This document shows, in pieces, positions 1 to 11,772 of a stretch of DNA of 64,000 bases. The translations under genes were made by a program, and so were the position numbers. The DNA lies in assembly GCA_025506515.1 (NCBI GenBank), contig JACCIX010000425.1, positions 1 through 64,000 of the forward strand, in the 5' to 3' direction. Each line of letters starts with the position of its first letter. Position 1 is the stretch's first letter. The stretch is from Flaveria trinervia (taxonomy: Eukaryota > Streptophyta > Magnoliopsida > Asterales > Asteraceae). The notes under the pieces are model-generated. The model ran no database searches. It was not told where the DNA came from and saw only the letters and a list, made by a program, of their open reading frames with translations.

Positions 1-179
1 TTGTTTTAGACTTGTATTTCTTAAAATTTTTGTATGTTTATTTGAAGCACTGTAATGTTTTGTTGATTAATGGAAATGAAATTTAATCTTAATTTATTGT
101 CACTTTAGTTCTATGATGTCTTTGAACAATCTATCATTTCTCACGCCCTGATGTTTCCGTCATCAGTTGGGGTGTGACA
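1..179 (-). mobile_element. Tip of a gypsy LTR (left-arm copy)
   Basis: These bases are the inverted copy of 34727-34905, the outer end of the left LTR of the gag-only gypsy element. They end at GGGGTGTGACA, the LTR terminus. The rest lies outside the window or does not exist. Confidence 0.8.
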
Positions 180-568
180 TTTCATACTTGCAAGTTGAGG
201 AGGTTGAAGTCTAAATCTTAATAGTTCGTTTGAAAAATTGCATGTGCAAGTGAAAGCGGAAAAGAGCTACCTATAGCAACATAAAGTTTAGCTGCTTCAA
301 TAAACTTGGACTTGGCTTTGATATGCTTATGAAGGACAAGGACACAATGCTAGTAAAATATAGTGTCAAATAAGAATATATAAGTATGTAAACTTTTATG
401 TATATTATCTTCATGTAATCATAAGTGACACCTTAATATTCGAATCTATGGAATGTATAATATACTAAGATAAAATTCAATCTTCATGATATTTCATTTA
501 TTCCTAAGTTTGTAGTTTGTGTGAGTTTGTTTTAGTTAATCAAGTATTACACTAAAATAGGGGATGAA
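180..568 (+). mobile_element. Copia 3' untranslated end with polypurine tract
   Basis: No coding sequence is visible. The segment ends in a purine-rich tract at 554-568 (AAAATAGGGGATGAA) directly before TGTTAG, the layout of a polypurine tract before a 3' LTR. In the right arm the same sequence (minus strand, 34338-34726) follows the copia pol remnant of 43440-46961 once the inserted gypsy element is removed, so it is probably the 3' end of that copia element. Confidence 0.5.
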
Positions 569-1390
569 TGTTAGATATTTTAGTTTAATTAAATTGACTA
601 ACGGTCAATGTGATCATAATATCCATCAAACAAGTTAGGAGGTGCGAAGTGCATACTTGTTTGAGTTATTATAATATTCAATTTTGAAAACCTTCTTAGG
701 GGTGAAGCCCCTAAGCAATGGAGGTTCCAAGTGGGCAACGCTCCCTTTGTGGGGGTCCAGGGGTAGCACCCCTAGTAGCAGGGTCCAAGGGGCGGCAACT
801 TAATCCGTGTCGTGTGGTCGGTCAAAAATATATATTAAAGATAACCTAATCATTCTTAATAGTAAAGGGTACGCAGTATGCCGAAACCACAAGGAATCAC
901 AAGAAAGTGCTAGTCATGATCAACTTAAAGAATTAGACATTGAAAAGTAAAGTGATTTATGGATTATTAGAGAAATAATTAAATGAGAAATAAAATTTTA
1001 GGTTTTTAACAATATTGGAGAAAAACAACCCACTTCAGGATATAAGTTTGACAAAGTTATAATTTTTCTTTAGTGAAACATAATGAGAGGTCACTAATGA
1101 CGACTTACACATGATATGATTTAAGTGATACTTATGTATTAAAGCTTAAACAACCTTATTCATATAGTTACCATTTGAATAATGAAATCCTAATTCTAAT
1201 AATCAATCACACAATGATTAAATACAATCAAAGTCATAGAAAATCAAAATTAGTTTTAAGCATAATCAAATCGTTTAAGTGTTCAAATAATTAATTGAAT
1301 CCAAAAGAACTTCAAAGGTTTAAGATCCAATCACAAATCTAGGTTACAAACTTAAAAAAAACATAAACTTGCACAAACCCATCCCCCGAA
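569..1390 (+). mobile_element. Probable copia 3' LTR, 5' part
   Basis: The segment begins TGTTAGATATTTTAG just after a polypurine tract. At 690-800 it has a GC-rich module with repeated CCCCTA/TAGGGG strings, which I have seen in plant copia LTRs. The 3' boundary could not be found because an Athila-like fragment follows, so the end given is arbitrary. No gene is visible. Confidence 0.35.
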
Positions 1391-1850
1391 ATGAATCCTA
1401 ATTGATTTAGCCTTGCATCATCATTTATCCTTTAACAAAATTATAATTGATCATGTGAATCCGAATGAATTTGATGTTGGAAGACCTTTAGAATGATGGA
1501 AGATGGTTAATTTTCGTCCAAGAATGGCTTCGGTGGCGCCACCTCCTACACAAACTTGAATTTCATGTGTATCATTTCGAAATCTTTCCGTTGATAGGTT
1601 GTGGGTCCCCTAACTCTTGTCCTAGCCCAAGTTATGCCTATTTTAACATACCGTTGTCGTGCAATTTTAGTTTATCATATCTTTACTTCTTGAGCTTCAA
1701 TTTTCGTCTTGTTTCTTCTAATTTTTTGTATTCGGCACGTTTAACCTACAAACACAAGATAACCCCAAGAGTAACTCTATTTTTTATAAATTTACATGTA
1801 AAACATGGAAATAAAGACTTTAAACATTGAATTTTTACCACCCGATCACA
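1390..1850 (-). mobile_element. Athila-type LTR fragment
   Basis: On the minus strand this contains GGCATAACTTGGGCTAGGA followed by an AGAGTTA-GGG block. The same module occurs in the Athila-like LTR at 48112-48145 and 55893-55920. It also has a GGTGGCGCCACC inverted repeat near 1530. No ends or target duplications were found, so it is a fragment. The open frame at 1567-1830 is not gene-like. Confidence 0.45.
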
Positions 1851-4094
1851 GCCCCTGGAAGGATCCAAGGGGGCAGAGCCCCTAGCTAGGGTGGAGCTGG
1901 AATTTCATTAAAAATGGCTCATTAAAAATACATTTTGAATCGATTTTCTAGAATTTTACATGTGAAATTCGAATGGAAAAATACGCATTTTTAATGGTTA
2001 TTTAAATTTATAAAAAAAGATAAAACTACCTTTTGGTAGTTTTTCTGGTTTCTCCCTAAATTGAATTGGATCTTGTTTTTTTATCACTTTTATGTCAATT
2101 TTTTCTTCTTCTGGTTAATGAAAATCACACAACACAACATACTAATTTTTTATCTCGTCTGAGTTATATTCGATTGATTTATTCGGATAAACCACCGACT
2201 AATTTCGATCTGAAAGTTATCTTCAAAACTCTCAGATTATCCGAGTTTGATTTTAAGCGTTCTATAGAAAATTCCGACTAGTCTATGGCGGCACACTTGG
2301 TAACACGAAGTTCGATGAGTATGTTGATGACGACATGAGTAGAAGGAATAGAAAATGGTGGCAATGAGAATGAGCAAAAGCCATGAAGTTCGATTAGCAT
2401 GTTGATGAAGACATAAGTAAAAAATTAGAAAATTGTTGCGATGAAGATGAGCAAAAGACAGACTTAGTGATTTTTTTCTAGATTGTCGGAATCTAAGGAG
2501 CGTCGTTCAAAGGAATCAGCAGCCATAGTTATTATTTTAGTTTTTCATCTATTGTTTGTTTGTTTTTTCTCTTTCTTTTTTATAGCCATATATGTGTGTT
2601 CAATTAAACACTATGTATCCTAAAAAACATGATCAATACACTCTGAAATAGAAAAAAGAGAACTTACATGATAGTAGGTCTGTTTGACGAGAAGAACGCC
2701 GGAATCACTATTCATATGGTGTGATCGGGTTTATTTGAAAAAACAACGTGTTGATAACGTGTTCTATATAAAAAAACAAAAGAGAAAATAGAGAAGGGAA
2801 ACTAATTCATTTTATTAGGGTTACTATATACAATGCTACATCATATGGTTATGTATAATCATCAAACCCTAAAGCCTATAAGCATTGGATTGTGCTTAAA
2901 AAATTTGCATTTATAACAATTTGGTTACTCTATTAGTTAAAATTTAATAATGTTTTTTTGTCATGTTATTATATATGTAGCAATCTAATAATAACTTAAC
3001 ATTTGATCTCAGTCATTGATTAAAAAGATTATTTGTTAAGATTACTTAGTACACATTTTAGTTTTAGATAAGGAGATTGACGATTGAAATTAGTTATTAC
3101 ACTTTTAAGTTTTAGAGGTCTTTTTATTAGAACGTTTCCCTAATCATAATACAATATTCTACATTTGATGAGTGTTTTCACTCGAACGCTTTTAACATAT
3201 TCGTTTTAATTGATATTCACGGCCTATCAAGTTCCATATGTTCGTAATAGTATCATGTGTGTATACTAATGAATCCTAATGTATGTGTAGATATACACGA
3301 GAATTTGAGCATCTATATTGTTGAACTAATTAATAAAACTGATATACCTAAAAACTATTGTTACATTGTTCTCGTATACGTTAAATATGAAATGCGGCAA
3401 AGCACGGGTCTAACTCACCAGTCTGTTGTACACCATATGTTCATTGTCATTCCAAGCACGAACTACTTCAAGTGTGCTAGTCTCCCTCAAAAAATATTGC
3501 CTTAGTGCTAGGCTCCCTAAAAGCAATATTGTATATTTGTTAAAGAACTTTTCTTATAATATTCATAGATTTAATAAATTTATTTGCTAATATCATTAAG
3601 TTAATCGTTAATTAGAAGTACTTAAATTTATAGTTGATAAGAGTAGAAGGTCCATAGCATGTTCATCTGTATAAATATGGACGATGAAGTCTAAAAGAAT
3701 TGGCTAGAAGATGACAGTAAAAAACTATAACAAGTTAAATTGAGATGGTAGCCGGCGATCCACGTCCACCCAACTTGACAAATATTGTATTCTGGATATA
3801 AGTCAATAAGATTAAGATTTTAAATTAAAAAAATTAGGTATTGATATTGTCTGTGGTCAAAGCGAATGGTAGAAAATTGCAACTTTTGTACTGATGCGGA
3901 AAATAATATATTGTCACGAGTCCATTATTTCCATTCCAAACCGGCTGGCTGGCTCGCTTCCAATGTAGACATATGTGTTTTCTTTTGCCCAAGGGTGCTA
4001 CTACATATATACATTGCACCGGCCTTGTATATTTCTATCTATATAGCTAGCTTATCATCAAGCAATTAAAAGTACGCGCGTAGGTGTAGATAGA
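1851..4094. other. Non-coding AT-rich region
   Basis: No supported gene. Two short open frames (2066-2281 and 3257-3505) have no recognisable domain. On the minus strand near 2742-2765 the motif CACGTTATCAACACG resembles the half-tRNA primer site of some copia elements, with possible LTR sequence beside it (low confidence). The last 100 bases hold TATA-like stretches (near 4007-4016 and 4031-4050) that may be the promoter of the next gene. Confidence 0.4.
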
Positions 4095-5130
4095 ATGAAG
4101 TTCATGAGTAGCCTCCAGTGTTTGATGGGGGGGAACGTGATGCAGTTCCAAGAATCCTCCTCCGTACATGTACAATCATCCCCAGATAATCATAACGATG
4201 ATAAAATGAGGAAGGCGACAAAGAAGAAGAAGAAGAAGAAGAAGAAGACAAAGAAAATGAAGGAACGGAAAGTCATCAAGGTGTTCAAACCAGACGGTGA
4301 GATTGGTCTGTACCACAAGCCCATCATGGTGTCGGAGGTGATGACGGAGGAGTACATGGTTTGCAGATCAGATTCATTTTACATAGGACAGAAGATTCCG
4401 CCACTCGCCCACACGACCGCCTCCAGCCTGGCCACACCTACTTTCTCCTCCCAGCTCACCTCTTCCACTCCGTTCTCTCCTTTGTTACTATTGCCTCCTT
4501 TACAAGTGCAGCCGCCGCTTCTTCTTCTTCTTCTTCTTCTTCTTCTTCTTCTTCTTCTCTTCTTCTTCTTCTTCTTCTTCTAAAGAACAAGACATGATTA
4601 ATGCTGCTGATGCCAACATGAAGATGAAGGCTGCGTTTCTCAAGAAGGCTGCAGCAAGCTCGTGCCCTCCCTTTGATATCCAAAAGACCCCTTCAGGGAC
4701 TCTCAGGATTCGGGTTTCAGAGCTATTCATATCACAGCTGATGATGGACCAAGCTGCTTCTGCTGCTGGTAGTACTAATCATGGCCAGGAGTTGATAGAT
4801 CTGGAAGCTTCTGCTGATCATTTACTGTGCACGACCCCTCAGTTGCATAGAGAGTATAAGCAGCTGGTGGTTGGATCCCGGAGGGGTTGGAAACCAAAGC
4901 TGGAGATGATCAGAGAGGCTCCTCTTAAAGGCAAGAGGAAGGTCAAAATGTTACTCTCGTCCTCCATCAATCGCATGAAGAGAAAAATGAAAAGCAATAC
5001 CAAACCTCAAATAACATCCCCTTCTTCTTCTTCTCCTTCTTCTTCTTCTTCTTCTGTAAAGAAGAGGAAAAAGAAGATGAAGACCAAGAAGCCAGCAGTT
5101 GTCTCTTCTGCTTCTGAATCTAAAAGTTAA
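4095..5130 (+). CDS. PADRE (DUF4228) domain protein, left-arm copy, frame-broken
   Basis: Plant-specific PADRE family protein. Members respond to stress and pathogens, but the biochemical role is unknown. The start is the first ATG after TATA-like sequence. Residues about 38-55 form a lysine run. Next come KVIKVFKPDGEIGLYHKP, the CRSDSFYIGQKIPPL block and LQPGHTYFLLP, the family's core motifs. A long serine run encoded by (TCT/CTT)n follows, then the conserved C-terminal blocks TPSGTLRIRVSELFISQLM and GWKPKLEMIRE, ending in a second Ser/Lys-rich tail. In this arm the frame changes at about 4408, where one A is missing relative to the other arm, and again in the serine microsatellite (4517-4582). 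The other arm breaks elsewhere, so the real locus is probably one intact single-exon gene of about 340 codons. No neighbour gene suggests an operon-like function. Confidence 0.8.
4221..4252 (+). repeat. (AAG)n microsatellite in coding sequence
   Basis: AAG triplets encode a lysine run near the N-terminus of the PADRE protein. The same run is present in the right arm. Confidence 0.85.
4517..4582 (+). repeat. (CTT)n microsatellite in coding sequence
   Basis: A long TCT/CTT tract encodes a serine run within the PADRE protein. Its composition and length differ between the arms (mirror about 30325-30390). It is one of the places where the frame is lost. Confidence 0.85.
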
Positions 5131-8100
5131 CAAGGTTTCCAAGACCACTATAATTAGCTGCTTGTTTTTCTATACCTCTCTTACTTTTTGTACATTCTTT
5201 GTTGTTAGTAGACAAGTTATCGCTATAATCTTGAAAGGCGGTGATCATATTAGAACGATTGTAATACAATATTGATGTTCAGTTATAGTAGATTAAAACG
5301 TGGTGCCTATAATTTTCTTTCTTGATTAAAAACTTGAAATTTAATGTGCTCATCATAAGACCATCTATTGCACCTTGTATGCATGTTATACACAAAAAAA
5401 TAGAAAAGAAACTGTTAGATTAGTATGTTTATCATGTATTCAAATATAACAGTTACTACAGTTAGCCAAACTAATAAAATATAGAGCTAATATGTATTTT
5501 TTTTTAGGGTTTGGAAGGGATCAATATAATCCTTAGATACAATTAGTCTAGCTATCAGATAAAAAATAATATCCTCCCCGTTTATTTGATACTTTTATTT
5601 TTAATTTGCTGGCTTACATAATGGAAGTCACAAAAGGGAGTTTGCAACATATACAAGATGATAAACATGTCCACATTAATATGCAATCGTTAATAATCAT
5701 AGAAGTTCCAAAGAGAAAAGACAGGGAAGTAGTCAAATTAGATGGCCAGAATATCCATCACTGTCACCACACGTACAAAAATCAAATTCGTATTCGTGCG
5801 TCTGCCTCTTGGGACCAGGGCTAATTTGGCTTTTTGCTTCCTGTAACAATCATGGGTTTGGTGTTCAAACTGGATGGCCGGGTAGGTAGGAGAAGATGAC
5901 AAGAAAAGGAAATTTTCTAAGACTACAATAACATGAAGGATTTACTACTTGGGTTTTATCATCTTAAATATTTTTTGTGATTCACCCCCTCCTTTTAATA
6001 TACTAGGATTGTTCCGAGTCGCGATGCGTCAGAGCGAAGTGGGTGGATTGTTGATTGGTATTAAATAACTCGTCCATTTTATTAGTAATGGGGGGGTCTC
6101 GCATATATTTTTACAAAATTAATACATAAATGCAAGTAAGGAAAACCGACATTCGAACCGTACATGTATAATCATCGATTAGCATATAGTAACTCAGAAA
6201 AAAAATATAAATTGCAAAAAGAAATTATGAAAATGACGTGATGGCTTGGAGTGGAGAGGAAGAATGATGTGGTCCAAACGTGGATGAGCAAATTTTAGTT
6301 TTTTTTAAAGCCCAAAATTGTTTATCAAAAGTGGCTTCACTGAAACGATCAAAAGTGGCTTCACTGACCGAGGAGCCCATTTTCACAACCTCGTAGGCGG
6401 TTTGGTCATCGTTTCGGCCCAAAAAACGACTTATTTTATGTGTTATTTACATTTTTGTTTTATTTTTACATTTGTTGAGACTTTGCATTTGGCCAGTTTT
6501 TTTGGCCGTTTTATGTTTCGTGGCCCATTCGCCTTTTTCTTTGTTTCTTTATATGTTTGTAAGAGATGGGTAAATGATTATTGAAGTTTATGAAAAATCT
6601 GTTTTCTCTCTATCACTGTGTGTTTAGTGTAAACCTGATTATCGGTATTCTTTGTGAATCAAAGTAGTTAAAAGGATGGTTCCTGCTATTTTCGTTGAAT
6701 CAACAGGTTCAATTATCTATCTCTCTGTTTCCGATTGCATCAAAGAACTATGTAAAGCAAAAGTCTCAACCACCTTATTAGGTTAATAACTGAAATGAAA
6801 ATAGTTGCACATATCTAAAAAAGTAATAGATTAGAAAATCAATGCATGATAAAAGATAAACATATATATAAACATATATAAAAATAAGCATGTCAAAATA
6901 ATATCAAAATACAAAAGCAAACCTAATAAAAAACAAATAATATATTATTATCATATTTCATGGCTTGTGAAAAAAAAAGAACATGATAGAGTTATGTAAC
7001 AAATAGAAAAAATACCTTAAAAATAATCTATATGTATAACAATGCATACCATGATGCATTGATGATGAGAGGTACAACAAAAAACATATGGTATGAGATT
7101 TTTACGATATGACTTAGAAGTTATATATTTGTTATTAAGTTGTTTAGTAGAAATTCTATGCGGGATCTACCATCAATTTATATTGTGAGCAATACACTCA
7201 AGAAAAAAAAATGTAAGGTTTAAATGTTAAATGATGGAAAGCTTCGTGGCGCATAGTTATAAACTCTAAAACTTCATTGTAGGTAAAAGTTTCTCATTAT
7301 ATACATAAATCATGTGTCGTTTATGATAATATCATTGAACTCATATGATTTTGTTTCATTTTAATTTTTTTCTATTTACATTATTTATCCTATATATTCA
7401 TAACTTGTCTAATATTAGATTTTCATTTAATATCAAAGTGTTCAATTACCAATCTTCAAAACATATATACAACAATTGTTTATCATAATCAAGTCTTAAT
7501 AAACTTTTGAATTACTCGATCAAGAAGTTTGTAAGAGAAGACAACTCAAAGATTTTTATAGACCCAATCTCAACCCAAACTATTAGATACAAGAGTCATA
7601 AACATAAAGAATTAAGACATCATATGCTATACACAAATAGATGTAATCGGTATACTAGAACAAAGAGAGAGTTGAGTTATTGAATGAATCAACCCTTTCT
7701 CACAAATCTCCTTTAATATAGGACTTCATCAAAGCCTAGGAATAGCTACAAGCCTAAGCCCACCACGAACAACACCAGCCCATAACACAGCTTCAGCCCA
7801 CATCGCAACAACATGAAAAATATACAAAGACCAACCATAAGGACCGAGTGTATATGTATGTAATAACAACTTGATGATAAGTGGGGGGATGGGTATGAGC
7901 TAAGACCTGAATATTAAGTAAGTTAGTATTTTAATTGGTATATTATGTCATGAAAACCGCCATACATTAGGGACATGTATCATAAGTGTGGGGATAGTGG
8001 AGGAAGAAAGAAAGAAAAAGGCGAAGTGTGATTTTTGCAATTTTTTCCAAAATACATATTTTTTTCAAATTAATCTTCAAATAAGCTTAATTGTGCACGA

Positions 8101-8141
8101 GCCACCATAAACCTTCAATATAAATCGTTGATTATCACTTT
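5131..8141. other. Gene-free stretch downstream of the PADRE gene
   Basis: No supported gene. 5131-5990 is AT-rich. At 6215-6590 a TGGCTTCACTGA direct repeat and TTTTTGGCC-rich sequence might be old LTR material. 7720-7830 has a run of GCCCA words. I could not place any of it in a family. Confidence 0.5.
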
Positions 8142-8146
8142 TTTGT

Positions 8147-10042
8147 TGTAACACCCGAATATTTATTATTTTGAACCGCGGGGAAGGAAGAAAAGAAAAT
8201 AAAGTCCAAAAGTCGAGGACCAACTCGCCAACGAAGAAAGTTGGGAAATGTGGTGATATTAGTAGGGAGAGGGCAGCCCACTCTCCCCACACACCCCACA
8301 TTTCAGCTTCATAAAGAAGAGAAGAAGAGAAGAGAGAAAAAGAGAAAAAGTGTTGGTTCGGGTCGCCAGAATCGTCGTGAAGCAAGCCAAATCGAAGCTC
8401 TTGTCGTTGTGCTCTTTAGGTTAGTTCTAGGACCCCTCTTTTACATGTTTTTGAATGATTTTGGGGCTGGAACACATCGGAAAACCCCTTTTTCCGTTTT
8501 TGGGTGAAAAACCCGTATGTATGCGGTATGTATGTGTAGGCCCCGTTTTGGCTTGATTTCTTGCGTGGGTGTGCTTGTATAATGTTATGGTATGCACCCT
8601 AAGGTTTAGGATGGTCTATTTAGGCTTAAAATGGGTTTAGATGAGTTTTGGAGGCCGAAACCCCGGCTGTAGTCGGGATGAACTGCATTCTGCATCAGTT
8701 AGGGTTAGGCGACCGACTGGAGGCCGAATGGAGGCCATACGGCCGATTAGGGTGCGATTGGGGTCCATTCGCACTTGGGTTCATTCGCACGATTGAAGGG
8801 CCAGTCGCATGGGGCTGCAACTGAAGGTCCATTCGCACACTAAAGTCCATTTGCGCACGACTGAAGGTCCTTCGCATAGGTTTTCATCCGCATTGTCCAT
8901 TCGCACGACTGGATGTTCATTCGCATAGGTGTTCATCCGTATTAGTTCATCGCATGATGTTCAGTCGCATGGAGGCAATGCGACTGAAGGGTGCCCATAC
9001 GCCCGAATATGGCTGTGTACCCGAGGAAGGTGTAGATTGACTTTTGACTTTCGGGGAAATGCAGATGTAAGTTTTGATGTAAAGGTTCCCATAAGAGTTT
9101 GTAAGATGACGCTTGAGGTCTTAGAAAGCATGTGGGCATGATAAGATGATGATTGTATTGCAAGTTTATGTACGTTATGTATGTATGGTGTTGGCCCTGT
9201 ATGATGATAATGATGACTGTGTGTGCTATGTTCCTAATATGATGTATGTTATCTTTCTTGTGGCCTTATGTGTCATGTTAATGATAAATGAAGTATTATG
9301 TAACTTAAAGTGAAAGATAATGAAAGAGAACATGATGATGAGACGAAGTATTAATGAACGAATGAACGTCTTGCACGGCATCGGATGACGGGTCCTTCTT
9401 TGTGATTGGCCCTTAATTAGAACCTCTACCGCTCACCCCTAGTACTGTGGCATACGTTAGCTGTTCATTTGTTGACTTCGGCCCGTAGCTGACTGATGGT
9501 TACTCCTAGTACCGTGGCATACGTTTAGCTGTTCATTTGTTGACTTCGGCCGGTAGCTACGACTAACCGGGGTGTAGCACATGGTATTGGTAAGGATGAT
9601 GTCCGATGCGCAAGTAAAGTCATAATGAACAATGAATGAATGAAGAAGATAATAATATATTATCTATGTAGTACGATGTGTGATCATGTAAAAGTAACGA
9701 ATGGTTTTTATATTAAAGTAAAGTATGTTTTGTAATTAAAACTAGAACTCACTCAGCAACGCTGACTTTTTATATGTTTTCCAGTTGGCAGGTAATGTTT
9801 GCTGAGGATGGCACACCGTGAAGTTACTCAGCTCTTTTGGGATGGCGTTCTTTTGATTAATGTTTTTGCATTGTAATGCGAACAAGCTATTTTGTAATGA
9901 ATGTTTATTAACTTGCAAAGCATTTACATGGAATGAAAGTTTGTTTTAGTTTTCCGCTGCGATTTATTAAATACAAACGTAATTATACGTTTTATGTGCG
10001 ATGAGAACCCAACTGTAAGCGTCCCGGGAACGGGGCCTTACA
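8147..10042 (+). mobile_element. Solo LTR, Tekay-type gypsy (left arm)
   Basis: The LTR starts TGTAACACCCG and ends GGGGCCTTACA. It is flanked by the 5-bp duplication TTTGT at 8142-8146 and 10043-10047, so it is a solo LTR left by LTR-LTR recombination. It is a diverged relative of the LTR at 11773-13692 and of 37337-39452. It shares with them a GTTAGTTCTAG box (about 8418), a degenerate short tandem array, the CTCAGCAACGCTGAC box (about 9755) and a TTTTCCAG/TTGGCAGGTAAT block (about 9778). Confidence 0.9.
8765..8990. repeat. Degenerate CATTCGCA tandem array inside LTR
   Basis: About a dozen imperfect units containing (C/T)CATTCGCA or CAGTCGCA, often followed by CGACTGAAGG, spaced 15-30 bp apart. 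Matching arrays lie in the other copies of this LTR family. Confidence 0.75.
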
Positions 10043-10089
10043 TTTGTGCATGTATAGATTTTGTGGCATGATTGTTTTGAACTGTAGTA

Positions 10090-10850
10090 ACTATTCAAAT
10101 CATGAGTTTTTTTTTATAAAAATTGATAAAGTTCTAAGAAGCATAACAAATCGGATGGTAGATGACATATGAGAGTGTTTCTTTTTACATACTCTTGGAT
10201 GAGGTAGAATAAATTCGACCGAGGAGACAATCTCGAGGAGCATTTTTTTTTCGTAGATGATGTTGTGTTAGTAGTGGAAACTTAATCGAGTTTTAGTAAA
10301 AGCTTAAAGGAGTGGTAAGTAGCCTCAGAGCGTAAGATTTAAAGTTAAGTCGCCATAAAACCAAGCATCTTTATTATAATTTTAATGGTGCAAACAGAGA
10401 AGGTCACCCTAACTAGTATTGATGGCCTAAGTCTCGCTGACAACCAAGTTCAAAATTTAGGATCGTTTGTCAAGAGTGATAGGGACATCGATAGTGATGT
10501 AGCCCGCCACAATTAGGTAGCTTAGTGGAATAGTGAGTTTCCCGGCATGATTAAATGGAAATTAATATAGGGTTTAGGGTCCCACATAGATTGAATTTCT
10601 TGAATGGATATATGATTTGAAAGGCTCAAAATTTATCCATCAAATATGGGGGTCATTGAAGGCCTCTTTGACAAAGATTGAGGTCAAGTAGTCGAATTAC
10701 TTAATTTGTTTACTCCCTTCTATTCGCCCCATATCAAGTAAGGAGAGATAGGTTGTATGACTTCTTGCCGGTCTTTGAATCAATAATCTATGTTATATGG
10801 AACAGATTGGACATTAAGGCGACACAAGCATGAAAGCCAGGGTATCAGAG
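10090..10850 (+). pseudogene. LINE reverse transcriptase remnant (left arm)
   Basis: Translated across several stops and shifts, this shows FFVDDVVLVVE (the [FY]xDD region of a non-LTR RT), a later LGSFVKSDRDIDSDVA block and SMLYGT. These match the order seen near the C-terminal end of plant LINE RTs, which typically read like LGS-x-I-x-DG-x-I and AMLYG. There is no start, no intact frame and no visible poly-A end. It is an old 5'-truncated, decayed copy. Confidence 0.6.
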
Positions 10851-11039
10851 CTGAAGATGTTGTGATAGGTTGTGGGCACACAAGGAGGACTGAATGAGAC
10901 ATGAAATGTTTAAACCATTGTGGGTGGCATGTAACTCGATAAGACCTATTTGAGACTTGTTACACACCCTACACATATCCCACATCAGCCATGGACAGGA
11001 AAGATTCCTGGTTCATAAGGAATGTCTGGCCTCTAACAT

Positions 11040-11150
11040 CAACAACGTGTTTTGGGCGTATGGTTGTGGATGAGAGGAGAACTCCACAGTTAGTGTGCTC
11101 AGGTGGGAACAATCCAGGGATGGATGACCTCCCTGGGAAGTTTTCACCCG
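11040..11150 (+). ncRNA. 5S-rRNA-like domain of Cassandra LTR1
   Basis: Contains GAACTCCACAGTTAG (11079-11093) and GGATGGATGACCTCCCTGGG (11117-11136), close to plant 5S rRNA internal-promoter sequence. It is part of a mobile LTR, not a functional 5S gene: the usual 5' end and terminator are missing. Confidence 0.7.
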
Positions 11151-11424
11151 GGCAATCAAAAGTAAATCCGTGAGCTCCTCATGGGCAAAGCGGACAATAT
11201 TGTTGATGAGGCGAAGGGCCGGGTGTGACAGAATGGTATTAGAGCCACTCCTGTGTTCGTTCGGGGTGTGGGACATACCTCACCAAGGATGGTGACTTCT
11301 CGGGCTCATCGAGGACGATGGTCCAAACAGGGGTGCTTGTGACACCCTACACATATCCCACCATCAGCTGTGGACAGAGAGATTCCTGTTTCATAAGGAA
11401 TGTTTGGCTTCTAACATCACAACG

Positions 11425-11525
11425 CGTTTGGGCGTATTGGCTGTGGATAAGAGGAGAACTCCACAGTTAAGCGTGCTCAGGTAGGAACAATCCAGGGATG
11501 GGTGACCTCCCGGAAAGTTTTCACC
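11425..11525 (+). ncRNA. 5S-rRNA-like domain of Cassandra LTR2
   Basis: CACAGTTAAGCGTGCT and GGGATGGGTGACCTCC are nearly identical to the 5S rRNA A/C-box region, better preserved than in LTR1. Confidence 0.72.
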
Positions 11526-11689
11526 GAGCAACCAAAAGCAAATCCGTGAGCTCTTCGTGGGCAAGCGGACAATATTGTTGATGCGAAGGGCCAGGTGTGA
11601 CATGGCATGTAACTCAGATAAGACCTATTTGATACTTGTTACGATCGTATTTTTTTTTCCTACACTTTTGTTTGCCTCAATGTTGTAAA

Positions 11690-11772
11690 AATCGCGATTA
11701 GCCTCCGATTAGTTGGTGATTAGTCGCTAATCGGCAGTTGGCTGCTTCGATTTCACCATATCGGAGATACTA
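11690..11772. repeat. GATTAG-rich inverted repeat
   Basis: The words CGATTAG and GATTAGTCG recur, including CCGATTAG...CTAATCGG as an 8-bp inverted repeat with a 14-bp loop. It ends at the target site (TACTA) of the adjacent LTR. It may be a remnant of a DNA transposon, but the family was not recognised. Confidence 0.4.

Larger units (their letters stand above)
10958..11602 (+). mobile_element. Cassandra TRIM retrotransposon (left arm)
   Basis: This is a 645-bp element with LTRs at 10958-11230 and 11338-11602. Each starts TGTxACACxCTACAC and ends GGTGTGACA. A 107-bp internal part begins with a tRNA-iMet primer site at 11234-11246 (TGGTATTAGAGCC). Each LTR carries a 5S-rRNA-like core: ACTCCACAGTTAAGCGTGCT (LTR2) and GGGATGGGTGACCTCC, which covers the Pol III internal control region. 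That is the hallmark of Cassandra. It encodes no protein and must borrow enzymes. The flanks carry a 38-bp duplication rather than a clean 5-bp one (see findings). Confidence 0.88.

Noticed and set aside
4456..4730. Glutamate/arginine-rich frames on the minus strand
   Set aside because: They are the reverse reading of the serine-coding CTT microsatellite in the PADRE gene.
8077..8507. Open frames on both strands at the start of the solo LTR
   Set aside because: No domain. They recur with each LTR copy and are antisense overlaps of non-coding LTR sequence.
10845..10862. GGTATCAGAGCTGAAG as a primer binding site
   Set aside because: It resembles the tRNA-iMet site, but no LTR end lies directly upstream. 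It could be chance or a remnant.
11040..11525. 5S rRNA genes
   Set aside because: Only the internal-promoter core matches. The units lie in LTRs of a TRIM element with a primer site between them.
11013..11603. Open frames antisense to the Cassandra LTRs
   Set aside because: They are chance frames in the 5S-like LTR, repeated because the LTR is repeated.
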